From Prinia subflava (Eukaryota; Chordata; Aves; Passeriformes; Cisticolidae): DNA of 64,000 bases. Shown piece after piece: positions 37,001 through 45,778 of the stretch (within the stretch, counting starts at the first letter, position 1; every line of letters begins with the position of its first letter). The notes beneath the pieces are model-generated. The model saw nothing but the letters and a program-made list of their open reading frames with translations. It was not told the DNA's origin and searched no databases. Where the stretch lies: the NCBI RefSeq assembly GCF_021018805.1, contig NC_086251.1, positions 43,408,767-43,472,766 on the forward strand, written 5' to 3'. The translations under genes and the position numbers were made by a program.

Positions 37001-37615
37001 AATAAATACTGCCTCGCTCGCCAGAGTTGAGGGCTTTCGCTCAGCTTAGCCGATCCGGCCGGACTGGGATAAGTGCTTTTCAACCATCGTCTCCTTCTTA
37101 CAAAGCAACATAAAATGGCTCCAGCGGAGCCCGGGCGGGCTTCCCCGACACCGCAAAACCGAAACCTGGCTCGGGCGCCCCTTCCCCTCGTCTCGGGGCG
37201 GGCGTTAGCGCCCGCGCTCTTCCAGCTCTCGCCCCTTCCCCGGGCGCCTCCCGCCGGCGGCGGCGGCGCCCCCCGCCCGACGGCCCTTCTTCCCCGCCGG
37301 ACCCCCGGCCTCCCCGCGGGGCCGCCCCCGGGCCGCCGCCCCGCGCCCCCGCCGCTCCGCTCCCGCCGCCTCTCTCGCCCCGCCGCCGGGCGCCACAAGT
37401 TGGCTGCCGCCGCGGGGGCGAGGCTGCCCCGCGCCCCTCGCCGCCCCTGCCCGCCGGGGGGCCGGGACCGCCCGAGGCGGGCGGCGGGAGGGAAGGGAGT
37501 GCGGGGGAGGGGGCGGCGGGCCCCGCCGGCCACCTCCGCCCGCGCTGCCCCCGGGGCCCCCCTCGCCCCCCGACCCGGTCCTTACCACGGGGTTTGTGTT
37601 AGTCGAGCTCGCCAT
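15910..37615 (-). CDS. GTF2A1: TFIIA alpha/beta precursor, complete, nine coding exons
   Basis: General transcription factor IIA large subunit. With the gamma subunit it binds and stabilises TBP on TATA DNA in the nucleus. Exons (minus strand): 37615-37586, 30566-30465, 28820-28616, 26318-26254, 24115-24040, 22268-22135, 21236-20916, 19083-18994, 16017-15910. All phases agree and the joined frame is 376 codons, the human length. Residues about 10-55 form the N-terminal four-helix-bundle region (KLYRSVIEDVINDVR). Then come a Gln/His tract, a Gln/Val-rich linker, the taspase-1 site QVD|G at residues 272-275, a Glu/Asp run, and the C-terminal beta-barrel part ending in AIGDAEW. The start ATG has G at -3 and +4. 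The next gene on this strand, STON2, lies 18 kb upstream; TSHR converges from the other side. Confidence 0.97.
16150..16275 (-). mobile_element. CR1 LINE fragment, minus strand
   Basis: The plus strand matches the reverse complement of CR1 (ctccaccacctccccaggca, then gaagacgttcctcctgatgt and tcagcctaca). It lacks the CR1 3' terminus, so it is an internal remnant. Confidence 0.75.
16990..17880 (+). mobile_element. Ancient CR1/L3-like LINE remnant, plus strand (tentative)
   Basis: Heavily diverged, but pieces occur in the order of old amniote CR1/L3 3' ends: ggtgatacaaaa, a stretch like tatgagaatatcagctctgt followed by gaggccaaaagc, then agaacaag with gaaattaatggg, and finally ttccagaagc with ggacactgggc. 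Compared from memory, so low confidence. Confidence 0.4.
18994..19083 (-). CDS. GTF2A1: GTF2A1 exon 8
   Basis: 30 codons from EPLNSEDDVSDEEGQ to NVVVCQYDK. The acceptor is TTCTTCCAG and the donor GTAAAT. It starts the conserved C-terminal beta-barrel region that contacts TBP and DNA. Confidence 0.96.
19084..20915 (-). other. GTF2A1: GTF2A1 intron 7
   Basis: 1832-bp AT-rich intron. I see no repeat or RNA gene in it. Confidence 0.8.
20916..21236 (-). CDS. GTF2A1: GTF2A1 exon 7 with taspase-1 cleavage site and acidic run
   Basis: 107 codons starting VLAPLPGGIS. The taspase-1 recognition sequence LVLQVDGTGD places cleavage after Asp274, the same number as in human, separating the alpha and beta chains. 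A Glu/Asp-rich stretch follows (about residues 278-302). The polypyrimidine tract at the acceptor (TATTCCATCAG) is weak. The donor is GTAAAA. Confidence 0.95.
21237..22134 (-). other. GTF2A1: GTF2A1 intron 6
   Basis: 898-bp intron with several A-rich stretches (21556-21600, 21951-21982). Nothing else seen. Confidence 0.8.
22135..22268 (-). CDS. GTF2A1: GTF2A1 exon 6
   Basis: 134 bp, a Gln-rich segment from GQILQVVRTANGAQY to GGVQAPVIQQ. The acceptor is TACTACAG and the donor GTAAAG. It completes the Gly codon opened by exon 5. Confidence 0.95.
22269..24039 (-). other. GTF2A1: GTF2A1 intron 5
   Basis: 1771-bp AT-rich intron without recognisable features apart from a short C-rich run (23990-24003). 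Confidence 0.8.
24040..24115 (-). CDS. GTF2A1: GTF2A1 exon 5
   Basis: 76 bp encoding SAAATAATLALPAGVTPVQQ followed by ILTNS plus the first base of Gly. The acceptor is TATTTCAG and the donor GTAACT. Sequence and phase match human. Confidence 0.95.
24116..26253 (-). other. GTF2A1: GTF2A1 intron 4
   Basis: 2138-bp AT-rich intron; nothing recognised. Confidence 0.8.
26254..26318 (-). CDS. GTF2A1: GTF2A1 exon 4
   Basis: 65 bp; with the split Ala codon it gives 22 residues, APQQQVIVPDSKLIPHMNASGM. The acceptor is TTTCTAG and the donor GTAAGA. It is part of the non-conserved linker in vertebrates but still close to human. Confidence 0.93.
26319..28615 (-). other. GTF2A1: GTF2A1 intron 3
   Basis: 2297-bp intron, AT-rich except for an abrupt GC-rich block at about 27480-27545 that carries a CTCF-like motif (listed separately). 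Confidence 0.8.
27491..27507 (+). promoter_or_regulatory. Candidate CTCF binding motif in GC-rich block
   Basis: GCCCCCAGAGGGCGCGG fits the core CTCF consensus (CC-N-C-N-AG-R-GGGCGC type). It lies in a 65-bp block of high GC (about 27480-27545) surrounded by AT-rich intron. Motif match seen; binding is inferred. Confidence 0.5.
28616..28820 (-). CDS. GTF2A1: GTF2A1 exon 3 with Gln/His tract
   Basis: 205 bp after acceptor AAACTAG. It begins LWENKLMQSKAVDGFHSEEQ. A Gln run (about 11) and a His run (7) are encoded by CAG/CAA and CAC/CAT codons at plus about 28687-28745. The exon ends CAG CAA G before a non-consensus donor GTCAGA; the phase-1 G joins exon 4 to make Ala. Reading on into the intron gives a stop within 13 codons. 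Confidence 0.94.
28687..28745 (-). repeat. GTF2A1: Coding CAG/CAA and CAC/CAT repeat (Gln/His tract of GTF2A1)
   Basis: Trinucleotide-rich run on the minus strand giving about 11 Gln then 7 His, interrupted by CAA and CAT codons. Human TFIIA-alpha has a Gln/His-rich tract in the same place, but with a different count and order. Confidence 0.9.
28821..30464 (-). other. GTF2A1: GTF2A1 intron 2
   Basis: 1644-bp intron. A pyrimidine-rich segment lies at 29778-29860. No gene or named repeat seen. Confidence 0.8.
30465..30566 (-). CDS. GTF2A1: GTF2A1 exon 2
   Basis: 34 codons from PKLYRSVIEDV to VLMELKT. The acceptor is TTTTTTTTAAAG and the donor GTAAGT. It encodes most of the helical N-terminal domain that packs against TFIIA-gamma. 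It is nearly identical to human, with Glu-Val for Asp-Ile and Glu for Asp at neighbouring positions. Confidence 0.96.
31255..31385 (+). mobile_element. CR1 LINE 3' fragment, plus strand
   Basis: Contains cctgcagacactcaaaagcc, then a cctgggc segment and ctagaggtcccttccaatgtc, the usual order near a CR1 3' end in sense orientation. Short and 5'-truncated. Confidence 0.75.
36206..36255. repeat. A-rich low-complexity tract
   Basis: A-rich sequence with short aaaaatt units inside GTF2A1 intron 1; no retroposon body recognised next to it. Confidence 0.6.
36960..36984. repeat. Poly-T tract
   Basis: T run interrupted by one C, within the GC-rich part of GTF2A1 intron 1. Confidence 0.8.
37586..37615 (-). 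CDS. GTF2A1: GTF2A1 coding exon 1
   Basis: Ten codons, MASSTNTNPV, followed by donor GTAAGG (plus 37585-37580). It is the first in-frame ATG downstream of the predicted TATA box, in a strong initiation context (GAC ATG G). Human has MANSANTNTV. Confidence 0.93.
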
Positions 37616-37795
37616 GTCCCGAGCCCCCCGGGACGCCCCCAACCGCGGGGGGGAGTCGCCCCTAAAACAATAAACCTGCCCGGCTGCGTCCCCCCAGCGC
37701 CCGCGCGTTCCGCCCCGGCTGACGGGCGGCCCCGCGGCCTGTACCGGGCTCGCTCGCGGCCCCGGGGCTGCAGCCGCCGCGCTGCCGCCTCGCCC

Positions 37796-37804
37796 CTTTA
37801 TATA
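37796..37804 (-). promoter_or_regulatory. GTF2A1: TATA box of GTF2A1
   Basis: The minus strand reads CGCTATATAAAGGGGCG, a near-perfect TATA element (TATATAAAG) in a GC-rich setting. It points toward exon 1 and predicts a start site near 37770 and a 5'UTR of about 155 nt before the ATG at 37615. Confidence 0.6.
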
Positions 37805-37907
37805 GCGCGAGTCGAGCGCTGCGCGAGCGGCCGGCGAGCGGGGGACGCGGGCGGGGGAGCGCCAGGCACCGCGAGAGCTTCCGCGAGACCGCGCCGGGCC
37901 CAGGCGT

Positions 37908-37913
37908 CACGTG
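37908..37913. promoter_or_regulatory. E-box CACGTG upstream of GTF2A1
   Basis: GCGTCACGTGGGG, a full CACGTG palindrome with flanks favoured by USF/bHLH-zip factors, about 105 bp upstream of the TATA box. Binding is inferred. Confidence 0.45.
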
Positions 37914-37940
37914 GGGCGCCCCGCCCCCGCCGCCATGACA

Positions 37941-38008
37941 CCTATCGAGGCGGAAGTGTCTGCGCGGGGCGGCGCGGCCGGGCCCTATCGAGGCGGAAGT
38001 GTCTGCGC
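37941..38008. repeat. Duplicated 25-bp element with ETS core
   Basis: Two identical 25-bp copies at 37941-37965 and 37984-38008 (43-bp period), each starting CCTATCGAGG and containing GGCGGAAGTG, an ETS/GABP-type site. They lie about 140-200 bp upstream of the GTF2A1 TATA box. Identity of the copies is seen directly; regulatory role is inferred. Confidence 0.7.
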
Positions 38009-38105
38009 CTCTCCCCGCAGCGCCGTCCCCGCTGGCGTGTGAGGTCACGAGGCGCGTGCGGCAGGCGGCGGCCGGGCGGTCCGTGTTCCCGCGCGCGACG
38101 GAAAA

Positions 38106-38640
38106 CGGAATCGTTTGGTTTGGAAAAGACCTGTGAGACCATGGAGTCCAGGCAATGGCCGAACAGCACCGTGTCAGCTAGACCAGGGCACTAAGTGTCG
38201 CGGCCGGTTTTTCCTTAGACACCTCCACGGATGTTGACTCCACCATCTCTCTGTGCAGCACATTCCAACGTGTAATCACCTTTCATGTGAAGCCATTTAC
38301 CCTGACAGCCAACCTCAACCTCCCCTGTCTGTCCTGTTAGTGATTGCCGGGCAGAAGAGGCCAATCCCCACCTGGCTACCACCGTCTTTCAGGTGCTTGT
38401 AGGGAGCAAACACCTGAGCCTCCTTTTCTCCAGGCCAAACAACCCCAGCTCCCTCAGCTGCTCCTCATCAGGCTTGTGCTTCAGACCCTTCACAAGCTTT
38501 GTTCCCTTCTCTGGACGGGCGCCAGCACCTCAGTGTTATCCCTGAGCTGAGAGGCCCAGAACTGAGCACGGGATTCAAGGTGCAGCCTCACGAGTGTCAA
38601 GTAGAGGCAGAAAACCAATGCCCTGGTCCTGCTAACTTCC
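38106..38640 (-). mobile_element. CR1 LINE, 5'-truncated, minus strand
   Basis: Starts with a CR1 3' end in reverse (gaatcgtttggtttggaaaa, then gaccatggagtccaggcaat). It continues through ctcctcatcaggcttgtgct and gacgggcgccagcacctcag in the right order. It abuts the upstream edge of the GTF2A1 CpG island. Confidence 0.88.
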
Positions 38641-39840
38641 CTGCTGGAGTGCAGACTTCGTTTAGGGACATGATTCATTGGTTCAGAGCAGGTCCGCTAA
38701 TTCAGTCAGTGTTCACTGTGCACATTGCTGGAGCCCTGGCCAAAATAGCACAAAGTTTACAAAGTTCTACCATTCTCACCTGTCCAGCCTCACCTTTTCG
38801 CTGGAGTTTTCCACCTGCATAGCACAGCCAACAGGACTGAAGAGGATCTGCCCACTCAGAAGCCCTAATTCATAGTCTGGTGAATGAATTACTGGGTTTG
38901 ATTGAGGTGCTGGTGTTACTTGACGTCTGATGCCTCTGATAGGAAGGTAGTAATCTCTTGCAAAAAGTTTGTACTTCATTGTGAAACAAAACTGCTGAAA
39001 TGACTGGCATGGTACCCGGAAGGAATCACGTTGCCATTCATACCCCTTTTCTTTTCGAAACAAGGCATTGCGTGGCTACAGTTTCCTACCCTGGAACCCC
39101 CTCCCAGTTTTTCAGAATGGCTTACTAAAGAGTTATAAAATTTAACATGTGGGCATGTTAGCAGTACTACCTCAATCTGGTGTCATGCTCCTTTCCATAT
39201 TTATCAGACTCCCTTTTCAGAAGGCAAGACCTGTGTGCACAGCCCTCTCACAGTTTCTCAGGCACTAATATCCAGTTGTAGCATAGCACTGCAAACCCCT
39301 GAGTGCCTCTGAAGAATATTGCTGTGAACAAAATCAAGCCCTCATGAGAAATGCCCCATTGAGTCAGACTAATGATCCATTTAATTCATGGCAATTCAGC
39401 TGCTGCCTGGGGAGTCAAGCGAGCTGGCCACTTCCTGAAGTCTGTTCACCGTAGCTGCCTGCTGTGTGCATGTTAGGGGATTCTACTTCATTTAGCTTTT
39501 TTTTAGACTGGAATAACATCCATGCTTGTGTATAGTGCAAGAACAACACTGATATTCTGGGGAACATCAGAAGGCATAACAGCCTTCTGATATAGACATA
39601 ATACTTAACAGCATTACTTTTATATTTATATGTCTTTATCTGCCAACATTCTCCTCTGTTTGCTGGGCAAGCATGAATCTTCCTAAATTTGTGCATTTCC
39701 CTGTCTGTCATCTTTCTCCCTGAGGTTTCTACCACTGACAGCTCAGGGTGGCTTCACCAGGTTTAGCAATAACGTCAGCTGTGCTGTTGGGTGGGCACTT
39801 CTGTTTTAGCTATTGGGCTGTCCAGACTTGAGCCCCATTG
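38641..39840. other. Intergenic sequence
   Basis: Between the CR1 copy and the LTR-like element. Minus-strand open frames (for example 39415-39735) show no recognisable domain. If the neighbouring LTR has retroviral internal sequence it would lie here, but I cannot recognise any. Confidence 0.5.
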
Positions 39841-40230
39841 TGAAGATGGATGTGTCAACTGACACACAGAATGACAACGCGGAGGCAAGAGGGCTGCAGT
39901 GCAAGAGTTGCTCCCCAAAAAGAGAGTGAGCCTGTTTATTTCTTTAATTTTTATACATTTGTGGGTCTAGTTGTGGATTGGCTGCTGGGGTTACTACCCC
40001 TTCACCCCACTGACCAGAGCAGCTGTCAATCAACATCATTTCAGGCTGGAAAATATGTAAACAAGAGACAGAGAACAGAAACAAGAAGGTTTCTTTATGT
40101 TCCAAGGTGTGAGAAACTGAAAAACTGACTCTTAATACTGTGCAGAAACTAAAGAACTGACTCCATCTTATGAACAATCAGAAGTCTTTAGAAAAACTCA
40201 GAAAAACCAGGTCAACAGATGGACATTACA
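39841..40230 (-). mobile_element. Probable ERV LTR (solo or remnant), minus strand
   Basis: On the minus strand the sequence starts TGTAATGTCCATCTG (at 40230) and holds a CCAAT box (GCAGCCAATCC), then TATAAAAATT (plus about 39957-39948), then AATAAA (plus about 39943-39938). It ends CTTCACA. Directly after it the minus strand reads TGGGGCTC then GTCTGG, resembling a proline-type primer binding site. No target-site duplication is recognisable, so the ends are approximate. Confidence 0.5.
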
Positions 40231-41234
40231 TCAAGAGCAAAGATGATGACATTTGGGTAAACTTTCTCCTTCAATGTGAAAATCGTAGCAAATATGGGAT
40301 AGTGTAGGGGAAAACTGGTTTGTGCACAAGATCAAAAGCTGATCCTTGGTCTGTTAGAGAAGTATAGAAAAGTATAGTATAGAAAAATTCCCACTCAATC
40401 ATAGTCACAATCATAATGCTTCTTGAAGTAATGTTCATACATTGTGACATTAGAGCTTATTTTCTCCTCTAAGTCTCTCTTACTGCTTCCATTCACTGTA
40501 CCAAAGAGAGAATATATCATTAAATTAAATTTGAGAAATTTTGTTTGTTTGTGAGGAGTGGAGTTTTTTGTTCTTTTTGTTTCTTTGGGGTTTTTACATG
40601 TCCATACAGAGCTAAAAACAAAAATAAATGGTCCAAGCCACAATCCAAAATGTTGGGCACAGGCAGAAGTTAAAAGCAGACACATCATAATGAAGCTTTT
40701 CTGGATGCAACAAGTCCTCAAGAGTTAAAAGGGAGGCTGACACATAACAAAACTTTATTGAAATGACTTTCAGACAGTGTTCAGGTATTGAATAAAAATT
40801 CCCTAATTCAATGATATATATATTAATTAACATTCTCCTAACGGCCTGCTCACCATGATCTAGTAGCTGGAAGTCAAAACCAATAAACATCTCCCTCTTT
40901 CCTTCAGCAACAGGTTTTCCAAAAAGGTACTTTTAGCAAGGCAGAAATGGAATGAAATAGCTCATGAAATAGCTTATTGCAAGGCACCTCTATTCTTCTA
41001 GTTGGATTACTCTGATATCTAGAATTTGAAGCATAGTAATATGCTTTACCAAAGCACACTAACAGCAGTTCTAAGGGTCTAGTAGATGTACAATTCAACA
41101 GCTCTCCTCACAGCCCACAGAGAGCTTCTCATCCTACAGCTGGGTATTTTGCATCTCATGATCTTGCAGAGGGCAAACAATGTTTCAGTGAAGTCTCATC
41201 TTTGAAGTGCCAGAGCAGGGAAGGCTTTCAAGAA
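40231..41234. other. Intergenic sequence
   Basis: AT-rich; no gene, RNA or named repeat recognised. Confidence 0.6.
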
Positions 41235-41317
41235 AGCTGAAAAAAGTCCCTAAAATTCTGAAGGTTACCGCTTCTCTGAAGAGTGTGAGGTAAAGGAGTG
41301 CCTCTGAGTTACACATT
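41235..41317 (+). repeat. 83-bp direct repeat, copy 1
   Basis: Begins agctgaaaaaagtccctaaa and ends gcctctgagttacacatt. A near-identical copy lies 1.5 kb downstream at 42731-42814. Similarity stops sharply at both edges. Not a repeat family I can name. Confidence 0.85.
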
Positions 41318-42730
41318 AAGCTTTTATTTCATTATTAGATTTGTAGAGTCTCAGGCCTGCTCTGCTCTTACTTCAGAGTAAGAAGTACTTACTGAAGCAA
41401 AGTCAGAAATACGAATAATTTTATTTTAATATAGACTTTCAGAACACATAGTTTTTGGTAACAACTTATATATACCCCTTTCTCATTAAGGCATGTCTAA
41501 ACTGTACAATAAAATTATGTGCTTAGCCAGAGCCGTATAGCTACCAACATAAGCAAGCAGTCTTCCCTGCCCCAAGCAAAATACCCAAGTTGCAACTTCA
41601 CAGAAGTCTACATGAGCAGGTGACCAGCTGCTGTTCATTACTGTAGCTCCTTCTGTCTCCGTTTTCAACAGATGTCTCACGTCTTCAAAGAGTGAAGAAC
41701 AGCACCACAAAAGCCACAGGACCAATCAGAGATTTTCTTCCAAAGCTGCCACTAACAAATGCTCAACCCTGTCCTGTCAATGCCAGATTTCTCTTCTAGC
41801 AGAATCATAGTTCCCTATCCAACTTACACACAAACACCATGTCAGATTTTGCAAAGCTGTTCCTTTTCTAGGAGCACTGGTGCCTCCTCTGCCTAGGAAA
41901 TTGACTTTCCTCAAGGAATCCTTTCACGCCTGTGCACCGTGGTCTTTATAACAGCTGTTTCTAGTAAATGATCAGCTACAGCTGGAGGACACAAGTAGGT
42001 CTTTTCCAGGCTCTTGCCATATGCTACATTTATTTTACACCTTAGCAGAGGTTTTTGCCATTGTGGATTTTGTGGACCAGAGACTGTGGGTTTTTTTCAT
42101 GTTTCTGGTTGGCAAAACTACAGTTAATTTGCGAAGGCAAAGTTTAATTGAGACACTGACTCAGTTTTTCTCACGACCCCAAGTATTCAGTGATAATGAG
42201 GATTTCAGGCATTCGTACTTCCTTCCCATAACACTGTGTGCTCGTTCTGTCTCTGTGCCACCACGCTCTGCTTTTGCCAGTTCCTTGCTGTGCCTTTTTT
42301 TTTCTTTTTTCTTTTTCTTTTCTTTTTTTTTTTTTTTTTTTCCTCCTGTGCTTGCTAATTTTTAACCTGGATCAGTTTCCTGATCTGGTTCATAGGGCAG
42401 CCCTACAAAAGATGTGTTAATGCAACTGAAAGAGCTGACAGGAGTAGAAATAAGTGACCAGAGGAGGAAATGCTTCACAACAACATTGTTGCCAAATGCT
42501 TTGTCATGTAGAAAAGTCTCCAGGCTTCCTTTTATTGAATAAGAATTGGCCATTACTAAAATGCACACCCCAATTGCTGTAATCAAACTCTCATGCTTGT
42601 AGCAGGAAGAGTATTGGTCTTAGAGCACAGACCACCACTTCATTTTTCACGTGTGCATGTTTGACATAATGCTGAAGTCTCCACAAACTGAATGATTCAT
42701 AACTTGATTACAGAGTACCGATGCTTAAAT
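41318..42730. other. Intergenic sequence between the two direct-repeat copies
   Basis: No gene recognised. Contains a long pyrimidine tract at 42295-42341. Confidence 0.6.
42295..42341. repeat. Pyrimidine (T-rich) tract
   Basis: About 47 bp of T with scattered C. Confidence 0.9.
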
Positions 42731-42814
42731 AGCTGAAAAAAGTCCCTAAAATTCTGAAGGTCAGAGCTTGTCTGAAAGGGTGTGAGGTAAAGGAGTGCCT
42801 CTGAGTTACACATT
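42731..42814 (+). repeat. 83-bp direct repeat, copy 2
   Basis: Same orientation as 41235-41317, with only a handful of differences, clustered in the middle (tcagagcttg here, ttaccgcttc in copy 1). Confidence 0.85.
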
Positions 42815-45529
42815 CTGCATTAGTACCTTGCTGAAGTGCTTTTAAAGCAGTAATATTATTCACTCAGACTGTAACTGTTATGAATCACAGCTACTCAGCT
42901 GTGATGATGTTTCAGCAACAGCCAAAATATTGCTGGCTCTGATGTGTGAAACCAAACAACAAAGAAGTCAGATAAAAAATAGCCAGACTTAAAATACCAT
43001 TTACTCTTCTCATGCGCAATGTCCTTTACTGATCCAAAGCAGAGCTGTACATAACATGCCAATAAATGTTTTTTACTGATTACTGCCATATATTCCAGCC
43101 AGCAGCTATGATGTGCAAAGATCCACAGCAGAACTGAATTAACTTCAGCAAAGTTATTCCTGATATATACAAGCATCAGAGGATGAAATATCCATAGAGA
43201 AAAATTTGCAGAGTGACCTATATAGTGTGCCATTGGAAGCCTTGCATACCTCAGGGTCCATGTGGTGACCTAAGATAGAATAATTCACCTGGGGTATGCC
43301 AGAATACAGATACACAGTGTGTAACTGTGGCATGGTGCTGGCCTGTGTGAGGGATAACTCTGTGATTCCTTCAGGAGTGTGTGTGTTTGTGTAGCCTCAG
43401 CTTCCCTGGCACAGCTGGCAGAGTGGGAGGCAGCACACAGGCTGCTGCCACCAAGCAGAGATGTGCTGTCATGTATTTTACTCAGTGGTTTTTCCCTCAG
43501 CCATATGTTCATGTCTGCTAAAAATGCTTTTGTGCAAAGGTTTGTTCCACTTCAGATGCTCACCGCCTCCCACGTAACACTTCTCATCCTTTGTGCCCAG
43601 GTGAGTGGCTTTGCAATCCTCACCAGCCTCTGGGTTGCTGAGAATTTCATAGATTTAAGGGCAAGGAGTCTACAGCTTTCATGGAAAAAACATAGGTGCC
43701 CTACATTTTGCAGCCTGTTCGGAGGTAATCCTATGTCCCCTCTGGGACCCAGCATGAGAGGCGTCAGACAGACAAGCATAATCTTTTTTTTTTTCTTTTT
43801 CTTTTTTTTTTCCCCTTGTTGAATCCTAGGGTTGTTTTTCACAGGATTTGGTGGAGTCTGCAGAGAACAACTCCAGTTCAGTTCTGGCTGATATCTGTCT
43901 TCTCAGTGAGGAACAGTGAACATAAACTCAGCTGGAACCAACCTATGGCTTGTGAGTAGTTAATGTGGAGTTCTCATTCTGAGGCAAATTACCTAACTGC
44001 AAAGCTGCACTAGTTTGAGAACTGCTGGGCAGCTGGCTTTAAGAGGAAGGAAAACAGCAGGAATGAGCCAGCCCTGTTCATCCTGAGGTGGAGCTATAGG
44101 ACCCTAGGCATTTATTGTCTTTCCTAACCTGAGACCCATTTCCAGAGCTCCTCTCTGCTCCAGTCTTCATGGTAATTGATAAATAACCTGGGAGTCTTTG
44201 GCAAACCAAGATTTTGACAGCTGCAAACACATTAAAAAATGGGAAGCTACACTTACAGACTGGAACTCATATTTTCCCTCAGCTGCTTCCTAATCCCTGC
44301 CTTGCTGCTTTGGACAAAAAGGAAATTTTCCATCTTAAGCATCATCTTCCACTACTGATCTTCCTAGATTTGCAATATATGGACTACTGGCATCAGCTAT
44401 GTCATTTCTCCCGCTGAGACTCTGGGCAGATTAGTGGTCAGTGTGGCTGTGTCTCTGTTGAAAGAAAATATTTCTAGTGAGGCATCCCATCACATCTCCA
44501 GTATCTGCACTATTTTATGGTATGAGCAGAACACCTGCTGAGCAGAAAACAGAACTTCCAGCTGATAAGAGTTTTCAGACAGATGCATTTTTGCTGGAGA
44601 GACTGACCCATGCTTTGACCCTTCTGTTCAGATGCAGAGAGTGTTGAAGTTACAGGGTGAGGATGCAATGCCGCCTTTATTGGATGTGTAGGCACAAAGG
44701 ATGATTTTTTTCCACCAAGTTCTAGCTGTCACTGCAGCCAGGCCCTGGTGGTCTGTACTTTGAGCTCAGCTGGGCTCAGCTGCCATGAATGTTTTCACTG
44801 GCCAGCTGTCAAGGAGCTGCTGATGGGTATCATCATGAATCAAATGAGAGTTCTTTCAAAGCCAAAGTGATAAGGTCTCTGTCCACATCATCTGAACAGC
44901 TACGTAAATCTAGGAGTGGTCAAAGCAAGTCCCTTGACCTGCTGCCAAAGCCAGATGAAGCTGGGGACAAAGCTGGAGGATGCAACCAAGTGGTGTAGAA
45001 CTAGAGAGACGCTTTGTTTTAGACCTGAGAAAACAAGATGACCAGCAGTAGTGTTTGAACTGTGCAGCTTATTCTCTTTCCATTACTGTAGACTTCTGCT
45101 GCAAATGTTCATGTCTCTCCGGCCCACTTTCTAGCTATGCTTTCAAGATAAAATTCACATCTCTTTCTGAATGGTGTGTCAGGCTATAAAGTGCTATACT
45201 CACAGCAGTGTAAATTGCAGAAGAATGAAGGGCACAGAAGAAGCACACTCAAGGTCAGTTGCCCTGCAAATGCTGTAAGTCTGCTAAGGACTTTGAAGGG
45301 AGAAGATGTTCTGGGTTAGGGGAGCAATGGAGGGACATTAGATCTGCATTCAGCTGGGGCTTTAGCATTCCAAGGCAGCCATTTAATACTGTCTTGGTTT
45401 TCCTATAGTCTTAGAGGTACAGTCCTTTATTTAAATCTTCATTTAGCTTGATTTCTTAATGTTTGAAAAAGACTATGTAATATTTAAATGGAAGGTGATA
45501 GGAAGGAACAAAGTGATATCCTAAAATAT
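42815..45529. other. Intergenic sequence
   Basis: Gene-free. A T-rich tract lies at 43783-43814. ORFs up to 147 codons have no recognisable domain. Confidence 0.6.
43783..43814. repeat. Poly-T tract with interspersed C
   Basis: Homopolymer-like run of about 30 bp. Confidence 0.9.
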
Positions 45530-45778
45530 ATCCCTATTCTAAGCTGCTTCAAGGGAAATATAGGCTGAATATTAGGAAAAGGTTTTTTATAGGAAGGGTA
45601 ATAAAATGTTGGAATGGTCTGCCTGGGGAGGTGGTGGATTCACCATCTCTGGATGTGTTTAAGAAAAGACTGGATGTGGCACTTGGTGCCGTGGTTTAGT
45701 TGAGGTTAGGGTTAGATTGGACTTCATGATCCTGGAGGTCTCTCCCAACCTAGTGAGTCTGTGACCTCTGTGATACAG
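45530..45778 (+). mobile_element. CR1 LINE 3' end, plus strand
   Basis: Sense-orientation CR1: ataggctgaatattaggaaa, then ggaatggtctgcctggggag, ttaagaaaagactggatgtg and ttggacttcatgatcctgga, with a 3' end of gtgacctctgtgat. 5'-truncated. Confidence 0.9.

Larger units (their letters stand above)
30567..37585 (-). other. GTF2A1: GTF2A1 intron 1
   Basis: 7-kb intron. The exon 1 side (36.35-37.58 kb) is part of the CpG island; the rest is AT-rich and holds a CR1 fragment (31255-31385) and a poly-T tract (36960-36984). An A-rich run lies at 36206-36255. Confidence 0.8.
36350..38100 (-). promoter_or_regulatory. GTF2A1: CpG-island promoter of GTF2A1
   Basis: A 1.7-kb block of very high GC and dense CpG spanning the start of GTF2A1, in sharp contrast to AT-rich flanks. 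It contains exon 1, a TATA box, an E-box and a duplicated ETS-like element (listed separately). Long open frames on both strands here are by-products of GC-rich composition. The island ends where a CR1 element begins at about 38106. Confidence 0.85.

Noticed and set aside
37613..37642. Upstream extension of the GTF2A1 frame by nine residues
   Set aside because: The extension has no in-frame ATG (it would start at TTG), whereas the ATG at 37615 has a strong context and matches the human N-terminus.
37073..38194. 373-codon open frame on the plus strand (and overlapping minus-strand frames of 326, 145 and 128 codons)
   Set aside because: They lie in the CpG island, are Arg/Pro/Ala/Gly-rich because of GC bias, cross GTF2A1 exon 1 and have no recognisable domain.
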